DNA of 64,000 bases from Pseudoruminococcus_B sp937901805. Lineage in GTDB: Bacteria > Bacillota > Clostridia > Oscillospirales > Ruminococcaceae. Made by a program: the position numbers and the translations under genes. This document shows, one piece after another, positions 1-8,109 of the stretch (position 1 is its first letter; the number at the start of each line of letters is the position of its first letter). The stretch is from NCBI GenBank assembly GCA_963560245.1, contig CAUWNS010000008.1, forward strand, positions 9,494-73,493, in the 5' to 3' direction. The notes beneath the pieces are model-generated. The model saw only the letters and a program-made list of their open reading frames with translations, was not told the DNA's origin and searched no databases.

Positions 1-219
1 AGAACAGCGGGTATCCAGGAGTATTTTTCCGTTCAGAACAATTTTCCCGCTATCCGGCTGTTCTAAAAAATTCAGACAACGCAGAAGTGTTGTTTTCCCA
101 CTACCGGAAGGACCCAGTATGGACAAAATCTGCCCCTGTTCCAAAGTAAATGAAAGCTGGCTGAAGACCTTTGTATCTCCATAAGACTTTGAAATTTCTG
201 AAACTTCTAAAAAACCCAT
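1..219 (-). CDS. Amino-acid ABC transporter, ATP-binding subunit (partial)
   Basis: Only the first 73 codons lie in the window; the gene runs off the left edge. Reading leftward from the ATG at 219, the protein begins MGFLEVSEISKSYGD and reaches a Walker A motif, GPSGSGKTT, near residue 40. This is the GlnQ/HisP layout of polar amino-acid importers, where the subunit hydrolyses ATP on the cytoplasmic face. The gene follows the permease gene by 12 bases in the same direction and closes a binding protein-permease-ATPase operon. The Q-loop, signature and Walker B motifs are outside the window, so integrity cannot be judged. Family assignment is firm and substrate is unknown. Confidence 0.85.
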   Translation of the reverse strand, partial: MGFLEVSEISKSYGDTKVFSQLSFTLEQGQILSILGPSGSGKTTLLRCLNFLEQPDSGKIVLNGKILLDTRCS

Positions 220-231
220 GTGTTTCTCCCC

Positions 232-948
232 TTACTCCTGAAAATACTGAAGCTTCCTTTCAAAATAGCGAAACAGCAGAGTGAGCATCCCTATAAATAG
301 TAAAAAGTATAATGCTGTAAACAATAACGGCCATAAAAGCCCTTTCTTAAGAAAAATTTCTCCCGCCTTGATTACTTCTGTAATTGCAATGACTCTTGCT
401 AGGGAAGTGTCTTTTACCAGAGTAATTACCTCATTGGACAAAGCCGGCAAAATGCGTTTGACCATTGGAAGAAAGGCAATTTTCACAAATATCTGGATAC
501 GAGTCATTCCCAGTACCTGCCCTGCTTCCACCTGACCCCGGGGAATCCCTTGAATACCGCCCCGCAGAATAACCGAAAAATAACAGCTGTAATTAAGCAC
601 AAACGCGGCAAGTACAGCTGCCATTCGGCCTGTGTTTCCGCTCCCCCAGAAATTCTGATCAAAAATCAGCCCCGGGCCGTAATAGATAACAATCAACTGT
701 AGGACAAGAGGTGTCCCCCGGATGATCCACACCAGAAATTCTATCAGATACCGTACCGGGCAAAAAGCGGAAAGGGCTTTTTTCCACCATACCGGCTTGT
801 TTCCCGCAAAATGAAACGGCGCCCATTTATTTCTAGAACAAAAAGCAAGCAAAAGCCCAAGCGGCAAAGAGATAATAAGTGTCAAAGTAAAAATCCCCAA
901 AGTAATGGCAAATCCCTTTGTCAAGGATGCAAAAACTGTTCCAAACAA
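232..948 (-). CDS. Amino-acid ABC transporter, permease subunit (HisM/GlnP type)
   Basis: A 238-residue integral membrane protein with about five hydrophobic segments. It carries the ABC-permease EAA loop (EAGQVLGMTR at about residues 141-150), which contacts the ATPase. Length and layout fit the HEQRo permease family for polar amino acids. The first codon of the open frame is TTG at 948, with a GGAG stretch about 9 bases upstream; no ATG gives a better N-terminus. It lies 20 bases after the binding-protein gene and 12 bases before the ATPase gene, so the three are probably one transcript. Family is clear; the transported amino acid cannot be told from this sequence. Confidence 0.88.
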   Translation of the reverse strand: MFGTVFASLTKGFAITLGIFTLTLIISLPLGLLLAFCSRNKWAPFHFAGNKPVWWKKALSAFCPVRYLIEFLVWIIRGTPLVLQLIVIYYGPGLIFDQNFWGSGNTGRMAAVLAAFVLNYSCYFSVILRGGIQGIPRGQVEAGQVLGMTRIQIFVKIAFLPMVKRILPALSNEVITLVKDTSLARVIAITEVIKAGEIFLKKGLLWPLLFTALYFLLFIGMLTLLFRYFERKLQYFQE

Positions 949-968
949 CCTTATCCACTCCCTCCATA

Positions 969-1814
969 CTACTCCTGCTGAGGAAGCAGATTTTCTGAAA
1001 TCCCATACTGTTTTGCAAGCTGTTCCATTGTTCCGTCCTGATACAGCTTTAAGAACTGCTGATTGATAAACTCCGCCAAATCGGAGTTCTTCCGCACCCC
1101 TACGCCGTAGAATTCTTCGGTCAGTTGTACAACTTCCGTAAGTGATGTATAATCGGTTCCTTTTCCTATCGCAGAACCTGCCATCAGTAAATCGACAACA
1201 CAGGCATCCGATGTACCGGCCGCCACTTCCATCAATGCGTCTGTTTGAGCGGAAACCGTGCGGAATGCCAGTCCCCGTTCTTCCAGGGCTTTTTGTCCAG
1301 CGGATCCCTCTTCTACTGCAAAAGCGAGTTCCTCCAACGCAAGCTCTTTCTGGCTATATTTCCGCGCATTTTCTTCTGTCAATACAACTACCTGGGCATT
1401 TTTGGCATAGGGAACAGTTGTAGAAGCACCCTGCGTAATTTCTTCAGTAATCGTCATCCCATTCCACAGGCAATCCACGCTCTTATTTTCCAGTTCCATG
1501 AGCTTATTTCCCCACTCAATTGTGACAAACTGAATAGATACCCCCAAGGCTTCTGCAATTCTTCTTGCCATATCCGCATCAAATCCTACCCATTGCCCGT
1601 TTTCATTCCGGTAATCCATAGGAGCAAATTCCGTAATTCCAACTACCAAGGTTCCCTTTTTCTGAATATAGGCAATATCTCCCATTTCTTTCTCTGCACC
1701 CTGTTCTATCTGGGACGTTGCAGAAGAAACCCCGCCCTCTCCTAATTGCGGCGAACACCCTGCCAGCAAAACGCAAATAAGAAACCATGCTGTTACAATC
1801 CATTTTCTTTTCAT
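969..1814 (-). CDS. Amino-acid ABC transporter, substrate-binding lipoprotein
   Basis: A 281-residue extracellular solute-binding protein of family 3 (SBP_bac_3). The N-terminus is a lipoprotein signal ending in the lipobox LLAGC at about residues 16-20, so the mature protein is anchored to the membrane by a lipidated cysteine. The family signature VGFDADMARRIAE lies near residues 77-89, followed by the two-lobe fold. The 5-prime end of the operon is here: the promoter and paired palindromes lie 10-60 bases upstream. It binds an amino acid or related compound and delivers it to the permease encoded next. Substrate is not assignable by eye. Confidence 0.9.
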   Translation of the reverse strand: MKRKWIVTAWFLICVLLAGCSPQLGEGGVSSATSQIEQGAEKEMGDIAYIQKKGTLVVGITEFAPMDYRNENGQWVGFDADMARRIAEALGVSIQFVTIEWGNKLMELENKSVDCLWNGMTITEEITQGASTTVPYAKNAQVVVLTEENARKYSQKELALEELAFAVEEGSAGQKALEERGLAFRTVSAQTDALMEVAAGTSDACVVDLLMAGSAIGKGTDYTSLTEVVQLTEEFYGVGVRKNSDLAEFINQQFLKLYQDGTMEQLAKQYGISENLLPQQE

Positions 1815-1823
1815 AATCCCTCT

Positions 1824-1875
1824 CTTAATCGATTTAGTATATTAATATATTAGCATACTAAATCGATTAAGTAAA
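1824..1875 (-). promoter_or_regulatory. Promoter with paired palindromic operators for the amino-acid ABC operon
   Basis: Reading leftward, a -35 box TTTACT (1875-1870), a 17-base spacer and a -10 box TAATAT (1852-1847) form a good sigma-A promoter. Two 17-base arms, 1824-1840 and 1855-1871, are perfect reverse complements. Each contains the self-complementary octamer AATCGATT (1827-1834 and 1861-1868), and their centres are 34 bp apart, about three helical turns. One copy fills the -35/-10 spacer and the other covers the start region, which is where a dimeric repressor would act. A related octamer, AAACGTTT, lies upstream at 1899-1906. CG-centred palindromes are typical of LacI-family operators; the regulator itself is not in the window. 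Confidence 0.7.
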
Positions 1876-1916
1876 GAAAAATTATTTCTGCATACTTTAA
1901 ACGTTTCACAAAATAC

Positions 1917-1960
1917 AACAAAATCCCCCTCGATCAGAAAACTCTCACCGAGGGGGATTT
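1917..1960 (-). terminator. Terminator after the rhodanese lipoprotein gene
   Basis: Inverted repeat with a 12-bp perfect stem (arms 1921-1932 and 1949-1960, AAATCCCCCTCG and its complement) and a 16-base loop. On the minus strand the stem is followed by a T-rich stretch. Confidence 0.8.
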
Positions 1961-1982
1961 TATATGAGTAATGGGAAGGATT

Positions 1983-2621
1983 TTAATTCTGAACCGTCCC
2001 ATAGGGCCAATCCACAATTCCCCCAAAATCAAAGACATTTTCATATCCCAGCGCTTCGAGCTGGAGGACGGCTTTTGCGCTGCGGTTCCCGCTTCGGCAG
2101 TAGACTAGGATGGTCGCCGTCCGATCCGGAATCTTCTCCGGGGCCTGGTTGACAAGCTCCGCCAAAGGGATTAACACTGCGCCCTCTATATGCTCCTGTG
2201 CAAATTCCTCTTCCCGCCGGACATCCAGGACAACGACCTCTTCCTCCCGTTGCATCATTTGGTAAGCCCGCTGCGCCGAAATCTTATGTTCCTGTGCAAT
2301 CGGCCGGGACTGGACTTCCTCTTCTTCCAGAGAGATTTCCACAGCATCCGCCCCTGCGGGATATGTCTCCTGGATTTCCGGTTTTATGGTTACAAGTACC
2401 CTTTGCCCTACAGCTGGTTCAAACGCAAGTGTCAGATCCCGGAAAGAAACCCAAATGCGATCCGCCGAGGAAACCTCCGTAGTATAAACCATCATGCTGG
2501 TTTCTCCAACTTCTTCAATTGTCCCGGTAAAAGTAATCGTTTCCTGTTTTGTACAGCTGAAAAACAGGCAGGCGCCTATCACAATCAGGAAACCAAATAT
2601 GCCCCGTTTCCGTTTACTCAT
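1983..2621 (-). CDS. Lipoprotein with C-terminal rhodanese domain
   Basis: About 212 residues from the ATG at 2621. An in-frame TTG at 2630 is a weaker start; the ATG has AGGA 10 bases upstream. The N-terminus is a membrane signal with a cysteine in FFSCTKQ that looks like a lipobox. Residues about 30-100 form a small beta-rich domain resembling DUF3221 proteins. The last 115 residues are a rhodanese domain with the active-site loop CRSGNRS, whose cysteine would carry the persulfide. Its ATG overlaps the end of the peroxiredoxin gene by 8 bases, so the two are co-translated. A role in extracytoplasmic thiol or sulfur chemistry alongside peroxide removal is inference. Confidence 0.8.
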   Translation of the reverse strand: MSKRKRGIFGFLIVIGACLFFSCTKQETITFTGTIEEVGETSMMVYTTEVSSADRIWVSFRDLTLAFEPAVGQRVLVTIKPEIQETYPAGADAVEISLEEEEVQSRPIAQEHKISAQRAYQMMQREEEVVVLDVRREEEFAQEHIEGAVLIPLAELVNQAPEKIPDRTATILVYCRSGNRSAKAVLQLEALGYENVFDFGGIVDWPYGTVQN

Positions 2622-3084
2622 GCTCTTCAATTCCTAAATCTTTGAGAATCTGTGCGGCGTGATCATCCGGTTTTACCTTGGGATATACCCGTTCAATCAC
2701 CCCATTTTCATCAATGACATAGGTACTGCGCACTGTCCCCATGCTCACTTTTCCATAGAGTTTTTTCTCCTGCCATGCCCCATACGCCTCAATCACCCTG
2801 TGTTCCGGGTCGCTGAGCAGATCAAAGGGCAGCGACTGTTTTTCAATAAAGCCGCGGTGTGCCTTCTCGCTGTCTTTACTGACGCCAAGGACTACAATTC
2901 CATGTTCTGCAAAAACCTGAAAGCTGTTTCGAAAAGCACAGGCTTCCCTGGTGCATCCAGGCGTATTGTCCCGGGGATAAAAATAAAGCACCACCTTTTT
3001 CCCTAAAAAGTCGCTGAGGCTCACCGGTTTTCCATCCTGATTATTCAGGGTAAACTCCGGGGCTTTTTCTCGTTCCTGTAACAT
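2614..3084 (-). CDS. bcp: Thiol peroxidase of the Bcp/PrxQ family
   Basis: A 156-residue AhpC/TSA-family peroxiredoxin that reduces hydroperoxides with electrons from thioredoxin. The active-site segment PGCTREACAFRN, near residues 43-54, has the peroxidatic cysteine and a second cysteine five residues on, the PrxQ arrangement. The open frame extends 21 codons upstream, but the ATG at 3084 has a strong GGAGG 8 bases before it and gives the usual Bcp N-terminus (MLQEREKAPEF). It is the first gene of a two-gene operon with the rhodanese lipoprotein. Family assignment is firm. Confidence 0.93.
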   Translation of the reverse strand: MLQEREKAPEFTLNNQDGKPVSLSDFLGKKVVLYFYPRDNTPGCTREACAFRNSFQVFAEHGIVVLGVSKDSEKAHRGFIEKQSLPFDLLSDPEHRVIEAYGAWQEKKLYGKVSMGTVRSTYVIDENGVIERVYPKVKPDDHAAQILKDLGIEEHE

Positions 3085-3387
3085 TCTGTTCTCCTCCTTA
3101 TTTGTATCCTTTATCCCTATTATAGGCAAAACAAGCACGAATTCCATGCCTTTTTGTAAATTTCCCGCCCTGGAAAGCCCATCTTCGCGTGACAGGTATC
3201 AGAAGACGTCAAGACTCCGGCTTTTTATCCATAGACGGCTCTGCCAAAACAATAAGCAGTTTTAGGAAATCCGTTTGGGAGATCTGCGATCGCTATTCAT
3301 ACTGACGTATGCCCTTATCGCATAAGGCCTCATCCCGGTATACTACGGAATGACACAGCTTACCGGATATTACTTCTATTTGTGCAT
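3085..3387. other. Intergenic stretch, no gene seen
   Basis: About 300 bases between the phoR terminator and bcp. No convincing coding region is visible on either strand; the frames are short and lack ribosome binding sites. A short imperfect dyad sits around 3310-3330 (CCCTTAT and ATAAGG arms), with no T-run. The bcp promoter is presumably here, but I cannot place it with confidence. Confidence 0.5.
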
Positions 3388-3419
3388 AAAAAACCGAAGC
3401 ACAGGTGCTCCGGTTTTTT
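3388..3419 (-). terminator. Terminator of the pst-pho operon
   Basis: Hairpin with arms of about 13 bases (AAAAAACCGAAGC and GCTCCGGTTTTTT, one mismatch) and a short loop, just past the phoR stop codon. The A/T tails make it potentially bidirectional. Confidence 0.8.
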
Positions 3420-3426
3420 AATCAAA

Positions 3427-5103
3427 CTATACCTCAATCACTTTTGGAAAGAACACCCGTATAGTGGTGCCTTTCTCAGTCTCGCTTTGCAGTTGCAGTT
3501 TTGCATGGTGCTGTTCTGCAATGTGTTTTACAATGGAAAGCCCTAATCCGGTGCCGCCTGTCTCCTTGGAGTGGCTTTTATCAACCCGGTAAAAACGTTC
3601 AAAAATCCTCTGATGATCTTCTTTCGGAATACCAATCCCATTGTCCGAAACAGTCAGGACGACTCCGGTGTCCATCTCCGTCACCGAAATCTCGACCTTG
3701 CCGCCTGACCGGTTATATTTAATCGCATTGTCGCACAAGTTATATACCATTTCCTCCACCAGATGGGGAACGGCAATAATTTCCGCTGGTACTCCGGACA
3801 TTTTCATTGTGATTTTGTTCCTCTCCGCCTTATCTTCCAGACGGGAAACCACGCCCTTGCAGAGTTTGGTCAGGTCCATCTGTTCACAAGGAAGTTCCTT
3901 ATCGCTTTCATCCAAGCGGGACAACTCAATGATATCCTCTACCAGGGTGATTAGACGGCTCGCCTCTTTATAGATGCGCCCGGAAAAATCCGCAATATCC
4001 TCCGGACGGACAAGGCCGTTTTTCATCAGCTCTGCATAACCGGAAATGGAGGTCAATGGGGTTTTCAGCTCATGGGAAACATTTGCAGAGAACTCCTGTC
4101 GCATTTTTTCCGATTGCCAGCGCTCCGTAATGTCCAAAATCAACAGAACAATGCCTTTGACTGCTCCGCATTCCGAAGCCGGATTTGCAAAAAGCTGATA
4201 ATATTTCCCATCCAGTTCCAGTATTTCTTCCTGCGCCTGTCCATTCTTCGCTCGGGAAATCACTTTTTGGAAAGTATCGCTCCGATTTAGGGTCAGGATA
4301 TGCCTTCCAAAGCACTCCTCATCCGTTACCTGGAACAATGCCCTGGCGCTGGCATTGATAGAGAGAATTGCCAGCTTTTCATCCAATACCACAAGGCCTT
4401 CCTGCATGTTTTCCGTGATAGCCGTCAATTCTTCCTGTTTTTCTTTCAGCATCTGCACTTGATCTGCGATCTGCCGGTTTTGCTTGGAAATCCTCTCCAA
4501 AAGCGGGGTAAGTTCATCATAGACGTCACTGTCTTCCGGGTGTTCCAAATCCAGTTTATTCATTGGCACTACAATCTTTTTCGTCTGCCATCTTGCAAGG
4601 AGCATGGCAAATAAAAATGCAGCTACTCCCACAACAATCAGCCACGGCAGGCAATGCAGCATAGAAGCATAAATGCTGTCCGTAGTATTCGCCACACGCA
4701 GGATTCTGCCGTCATCAAGTTTCAGGGCATAGTAATAGGTCTGTTTCCCAATGGTATTGGAAAGCCGGGTTCCCTGTCCCTTCCCAAAACGCAGGGCATC
4801 CTGGATTTCCGGACGATCCAAATGGTTTTCCATCTGAGTCTGATCCGCTTCGCTGTCAAACTGCACCGTACCATCCTGCGCAATGACCGTGACCCGAGAG
4901 AGATACGGATCGGCGTCAATGGAGTATAAATAGTCTTCTCCGCCGGTCGCAATCCCTGCGCTCAGGTATTCCGTCTCCATTTTCAGTTCCGTCTGCATCC
5001 GGGAGTTGAATTCATGGTACATAACTGCAAAAACAAGCGCAAAGGAAAGCAAAACAGTCGCCAGGGAAAGCAGACACATATTGCGGAAAATTCTCTTTCT
5101 CAT
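3427..5103 (-). CDS. phoR: Phosphate regulon sensor histidine kinase PhoR
   Basis: A 558-residue membrane histidine kinase. Segments in order: TM1 about 11-28, an extracellular domain about 29-150, TM2 about 152-170, a linker, a PAS domain about 225-330, HisKA with phospho-acceptor H344 in SHELKTPL, and a HATPase domain with N box (DNAIKYN), G1 (DNGIGI) and G2 (GTGLGL). It autophosphorylates and passes the phosphate to PhoB, with signalling in this family coupled to PstB/PhoU. It overlaps the end of phoB by 4 bases and is the last gene of the operon. The PhoR name rests on this context as well as on the domain order. Confidence 0.93.
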   Translation of the reverse strand: MRKRIFRNMCLLSLATVLLSFALVFAVMYHEFNSRMQTELKMETEYLSAGIATGGEDYLYSIDADPYLSRVTVIAQDGTVQFDSEADQTQMENHLDRPEIQDALRFGKGQGTRLSNTIGKQTYYYALKLDDGRILRVANTTDSIYASMLHCLPWLIVVGVAAFLFAMLLARWQTKKIVVPMNKLDLEHPEDSDVYDELTPLLERISKQNRQIADQVQMLKEKQEELTAITENMQEGLVVLDEKLAILSINASARALFQVTDEECFGRHILTLNRSDTFQKVISRAKNGQAQEEILELDGKYYQLFANPASECGAVKGIVLLILDITERWQSEKMRQEFSANVSHELKTPLTSISGYAELMKNGLVRPEDIADFSGRIYKEASRLITLVEDIIELSRLDESDKELPCEQMDLTKLCKGVVSRLEDKAERNKITMKMSGVPAEIIAVPHLVEEMVYNLCDNAIKYNRSGGKVEISVTEMDTGVVLTVSDNGIGIPKEDHQRIFERFYRVDKSHSKETGGTGLGLSIVKHIAEQHHAKLQLQSETEKGTTIRVFFPKVIEV

Positions 5104-5774
5104 TCTCTGCCTCCTATCCGATAACCGACGCCGCGAACAGTTTCAATCATACCGCCGCAGTCACCAAGTTTTTGCCTTAGAGTACGAATATGGACATCTA
5201 CGGTGCGGGTTTCCCCTTCATATTCATATCCCCATACCGTTTCCAGCACCTTATCCCGTGTCAAAACCAATCCGGTATTTTCCATAAGGTAACGGAGCAG
5301 TTCAAATTCTTTGAGCGTGAGGGTCACCTCTTTGCCCTTTGCCAGCACCTGATGTTTATCGACATCAATGGTAACGTCTCCTACGGAGAGATGGGGATTG
5401 CGTTCCTTAGCCCCCGTCCGGCGCAGTACGGCTTTGACGCGGGAAATCAGCTCCATAACGCCAAACGGTTTTGTGATATAGTCATCCGCGCCCAAATCCA
5501 AGCCCAGCACCTTATCATATTCTGCGCTTTTTGCGGTCAGCATGATAATGGGAACCGCTTTTGTTTTTCCAGAAGCCCGCAGCCGTTTGAGAATAGAAAT
5601 TCCATCCTCTCCCGGAAGCATAATATCCAACAGGATCAAATCCGGAACCTCTTTGGAAACGGCGAGGGACAGTTCCTTTCCGTCGCACATCCCATGCGCT
5701 TCAAAACCGCCGGAACCCAGGGCGTAGACAATTAAATCCCGGATGCTCTTGTCGTCTTCTACACAATAGATCAT
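5100..5774 (-). CDS. phoB: Phosphate regulon response regulator (PhoB/PhoP type)
   Basis: A 224-residue OmpR-family response regulator. The receiver domain has the acidic pair near residues 6-8, phospho-acceptor D50 (LLDIML), T80 and K102 (TKPF). The C-terminal winged helix, about 125-222, ends in the usual VRGVGYRI. The ATG at 5774 overlaps the phoU stop as ATGA; a longer frame to 5822 would add residues not seen in the family. It binds Pho-box repeats, and candidate boxes lie upstream of pstS in this window. It is co-transcribed with phoU and phoR. Confidence 0.93.
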   Translation of the reverse strand: MIYCVEDDKSIRDLIVYALGSGGFEAHGMCDGKELSLAVSKEVPDLILLDIMLPGEDGISILKRLRASGKTKAVPIIMLTAKSAEYDKVLGLDLGADDYITKPFGVMELISRVKAVLRRTGAKERNPHLSVGDVTIDVDKHQVLAKGKEVTLTLKEFELLRYLMENTGLVLTRDKVLETVWGYEYEGETRTVDVHIRTLRQKLGDCGGMIETVRGVGYRIGGRE

Positions 5775-6424
5775 TGTAATGCATCCCCTTTGTGGACGCC
5801 GGTGATGGAAAATTCCACCCACTCTGCAATGTTGGTCGCATGATCGCCGATACGCTCAAAATATTTGGCGATCATCAGCAAGTCCACTGCATACTCCCCA
5901 TCCTTCGGATTCCGCGCAATGTACTGAATCAATTCGTCCTTTACTTTGTTGAACAGGCCGTCCACCACGTCGTCATAGGCAATGACGTCCTGTGCAATCT
6001 TGACGTTGCGGCGTACAAAAGCATCGATGCTTTCTGTTACCATTCTGATTGTGGCGCGCGCCATTTCCCCAATATGGTGGATACTGTCCGATGCTTTGAT
6101 ATGCGCCATTTTGACAATTTCAGAAATATCGGAGGCCTGATCTCCAATTCTTTCCATATCGGTAATCATTTTCAGCGCGCTGGAAACCTGACGCAAATCC
6201 TTTGCCACCGGCTGTTGCTGGAGCAGGAGTTTCAGGCATAAGCTTTCAATATCCCGCTCCTGCTGGTCGATTTCCTGATCGGCTTCAATCGCCTTTTGTG
6301 CAAGTTCCATATCTCCGTCCAGAAGAGCTTTTGCCGCGTTGGCAATGGCACTTTCGCAAAGCGCCCCCATCTGGATCAGTTGTGTATTAAGCTGTTCAAG
6401 CTGTTCGTCAAACCGGTTTCTCAT
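5771..6424 (-). CDS. phoU: Phosphate uptake regulator PhoU
   Basis: A 217-residue all-helical protein of two PhoU repeats (about 10-100 and 110-210), with metal-binding motifs such as ERIGDQASDI and ERIGDHATNI near the ends of the repeats. PhoU damps Pst transport and links it to the PhoR sensor. The open frame runs 75 codons further upstream, inside pstB. The ATG at 6424 gives the standard length and has GGGGAGG just upstream, in the last codons of pstB. It sits 1 base after pstB and overlaps phoB by 4 bases. Function is well established for the family. Confidence 0.95.
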   Translation of the reverse strand: MRNRFDEQLEQLNTQLIQMGALCESAIANAAKALLDGDMELAQKAIEADQEIDQQERDIESLCLKLLLQQQPVAKDLRQVSSALKMITDMERIGDQASDISEIVKMAHIKASDSIHHIGEMARATIRMVTESIDAFVRRNVKIAQDVIAYDDVVDGLFNKVKDELIQYIARNPKDGEYAVDLLMIAKYFERIGDHATNIAEWVEFSITGVHKGDALQ

Positions 6425-6425
6425 A

Positions 6426-7223
6426 TTATCCGAACCTCCCCGTAATATAATCCTCCGTGCGCTTATCTTTCGGCATGGAGAAAATCTGCTCGGTATCGCC
6501 GTATTCCACTGCTTCTCCAAGCAGGAAAAAGGCCGTTTTATCGGAGATACGGGCGGCCTGCTGCATATTGTGCGTGACAATAATGATAGTATAGTCTTTT
6601 TTGAGCTGCACAGCAAGATCTTCGATTTTGGATGTGGAAATCGGGTCAAGAGCGCTGGTCGGTTCGTCCATCAGCAGGACTTCCGGTTCCACAGCGAGTG
6701 CGCGCGCAATACACAGCCTCTGCTGCTGTCCGCCGGAAAGGCCGAGCGCGCTCTTTTTCAGGCGATCTTTGACCTCATCCCAAATCGCCGCCTGTTTCAG
6801 GCTCCGCTCTACAATTTCATCCAGCTGCATCTTCTTGCGGATACCCTGTAATCTCGGGCCATAGGCCACATTGTCATAGACGCTCATCGGAAACGGATTC
6901 GGCTGCTGGAACACCATCCCCACTTTTTTACGCAGCAGGGTCGTATCCACTTTCGGCGAATAGATATCTTCTCCATCCAAAAGTACTTCTCCGGTAATTT
7001 TTACATTGGGAACCAAATCGTTCATCCGATTCAGCGTCTTCAAGTACGTGGATTTTCCGCATCCAGACGGGCCAATAAACGCTGTAATACAATTTCCATA
7101 CAGATTCATATTAATATCTTTGAGCGCATGGTTTTCTCCATAATAGAGATCCAGATGGCTGACCTCAATTTTTGCCTGTTCAATGACAGGCTGTGTAGAA
7201 ATTTCTTTCTGTTGCATCATCAT
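6426..7223 (-). CDS. pstB: Phosphate ABC transporter ATP-binding protein PstB
   Basis: A 265-residue ABC ATPase with Walker A GPSGCGKST (about residue 45), the Q-loop region GMVFQQPNPFP typical of PstB, signature LSGGQQQR, Walker B LLMDEPTSALD and H-loop. It energises phosphate import through PstC and PstA. The frame opens at a GTG at 7244, inside pstA. The ATG at 7223 follows the pstA stop directly and has AAGGA about 5 bases upstream, so I prefer it. Its neighbours are pstA upstream and phoU downstream, all on one strand. Confidence 0.95.
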   Translation of the reverse strand: MMMQQKEISTQPVIEQAKIEVSHLDLYYGENHALKDINMNLYGNCITAFIGPSGCGKSTYLKTLNRMNDLVPNVKITGEVLLDGEDIYSPKVDTTLLRKKVGMVFQQPNPFPMSVYDNVAYGPRLQGIRKKMQLDEIVERSLKQAAIWDEVKDRLKKSALGLSGGQQQRLCIARALAVEPEVLLMDEPTSALDPISTSKIEDLAVQLKKDYTIIIVTHNMQQAARISDKTAFFLLGEAVEYGDTEQIFSMPKDKRTEDYITGRFG

Positions 7224-7224
7224 G

Positions 7225-8109
7225 TTATCCTTTCCGGTTGACATCCAGCTTTTTGCTGATGAGTTTTGTCACAAGATTGATGACCAGCACAATAACAACC
7301 AATACCAGGGCAATCCCAAACGCGTCGTCGTATTTCGCCTTGGTCATACTCAAATACATTTGAATGGTCAACGTACCGCCCGACATCATCGGGTGGGTCA
7401 GCCAGTTCTCCACCATCATATAAGAGCTTCCCGCCGTAAACAGCAGCGCCGCAGATTCCCCTACAATACGGCCGATTGCAAGAATCACGCCGGTCACAAT
7501 GCCAGGCATTGCGCTGGGCAGGATAATCGTGCGGATCATATACCACTTTGTCGCTCCGATCCCGAGAGCGCCGCTCCGGTAGCTTTCCGGAACGGTTTTG
7601 AGCGCCTCCTGTGTGGTTCGGGTAATAATCGGAAGGATCATCAGGGTCAATGTCAAAGAGCCGCACAGAATGGAAAACCCAAGGTGCAGCACCTCTCCGA
7701 AAAAGAGCATTCCAAACAGGCCGTAAATAATGGAGGGGATTCCCGCCAATGTTTCAGTGGTAAACTCAATAATCCGAACAAGTTTTCCCCCTTTTGCATA
7801 TTCATTGAGGTAGATCGCAGATCCAACGCCAATGGGGGTAGCAATGAGCAGTGTAATTACAATAATATACAAAGTGTTAATAATATTTGGAAGTATACCA
7901 AAAGTACCTTTTAAGGCGCTCTGCGCGGTAGAAAGGAACTGCCAGTCAATGGAGGGCAGACCACGGTAAAGCACATATCCGATAATTCCAATCAGCAGAG
8001 CCACCGCAATTGCCGCGCAAAAATAAATAAGTCCATACAGCACTGCGTCCAGCGGACGCTTCCTTTTGTCGTAAATACTCAGGGAAAGGGGTTTTCCGTT
8101 ACTTGTCAT
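7225..8109 (-). CDS. pstA: Phosphate ABC transporter permease PstA
   Basis: A 294-residue permease with six predicted transmembrane segments and the binding-protein-dependent transport loop SGALGIGATKWYMIR around residues 180-195. With PstC it forms the membrane channel of the high-affinity phosphate importer. The start ATG at 8109 overlaps the pstC end by 11 bases and has GGAGG within the pstC coding sequence, so it is translationally coupled. Length and order are standard for PstA. Confidence 0.95.
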   Translation of the reverse strand: MTSNGKPLSLSIYDKRKRPLDAVLYGLIYFCAAIAVALLIGIIGYVLYRGLPSIDWQFLSTAQSALKGTFGILPNIINTLYIIVITLLIATPIGVGSAIYLNEYAKGGKLVRIIEFTTETLAGIPSIIYGLFGMLFFGEVLHLGFSILCGSLTLTLMILPIITRTTQEALKTVPESYRSGALGIGATKWYMIRTIILPSAMPGIVTGVILAIGRIVGESAALLFTAGSSYMMVENWLTHPMMSGGTLTIQMYLSMTKAKYDDAFGIALVLVVIVLVINLVTKLISKKLDVNRKG

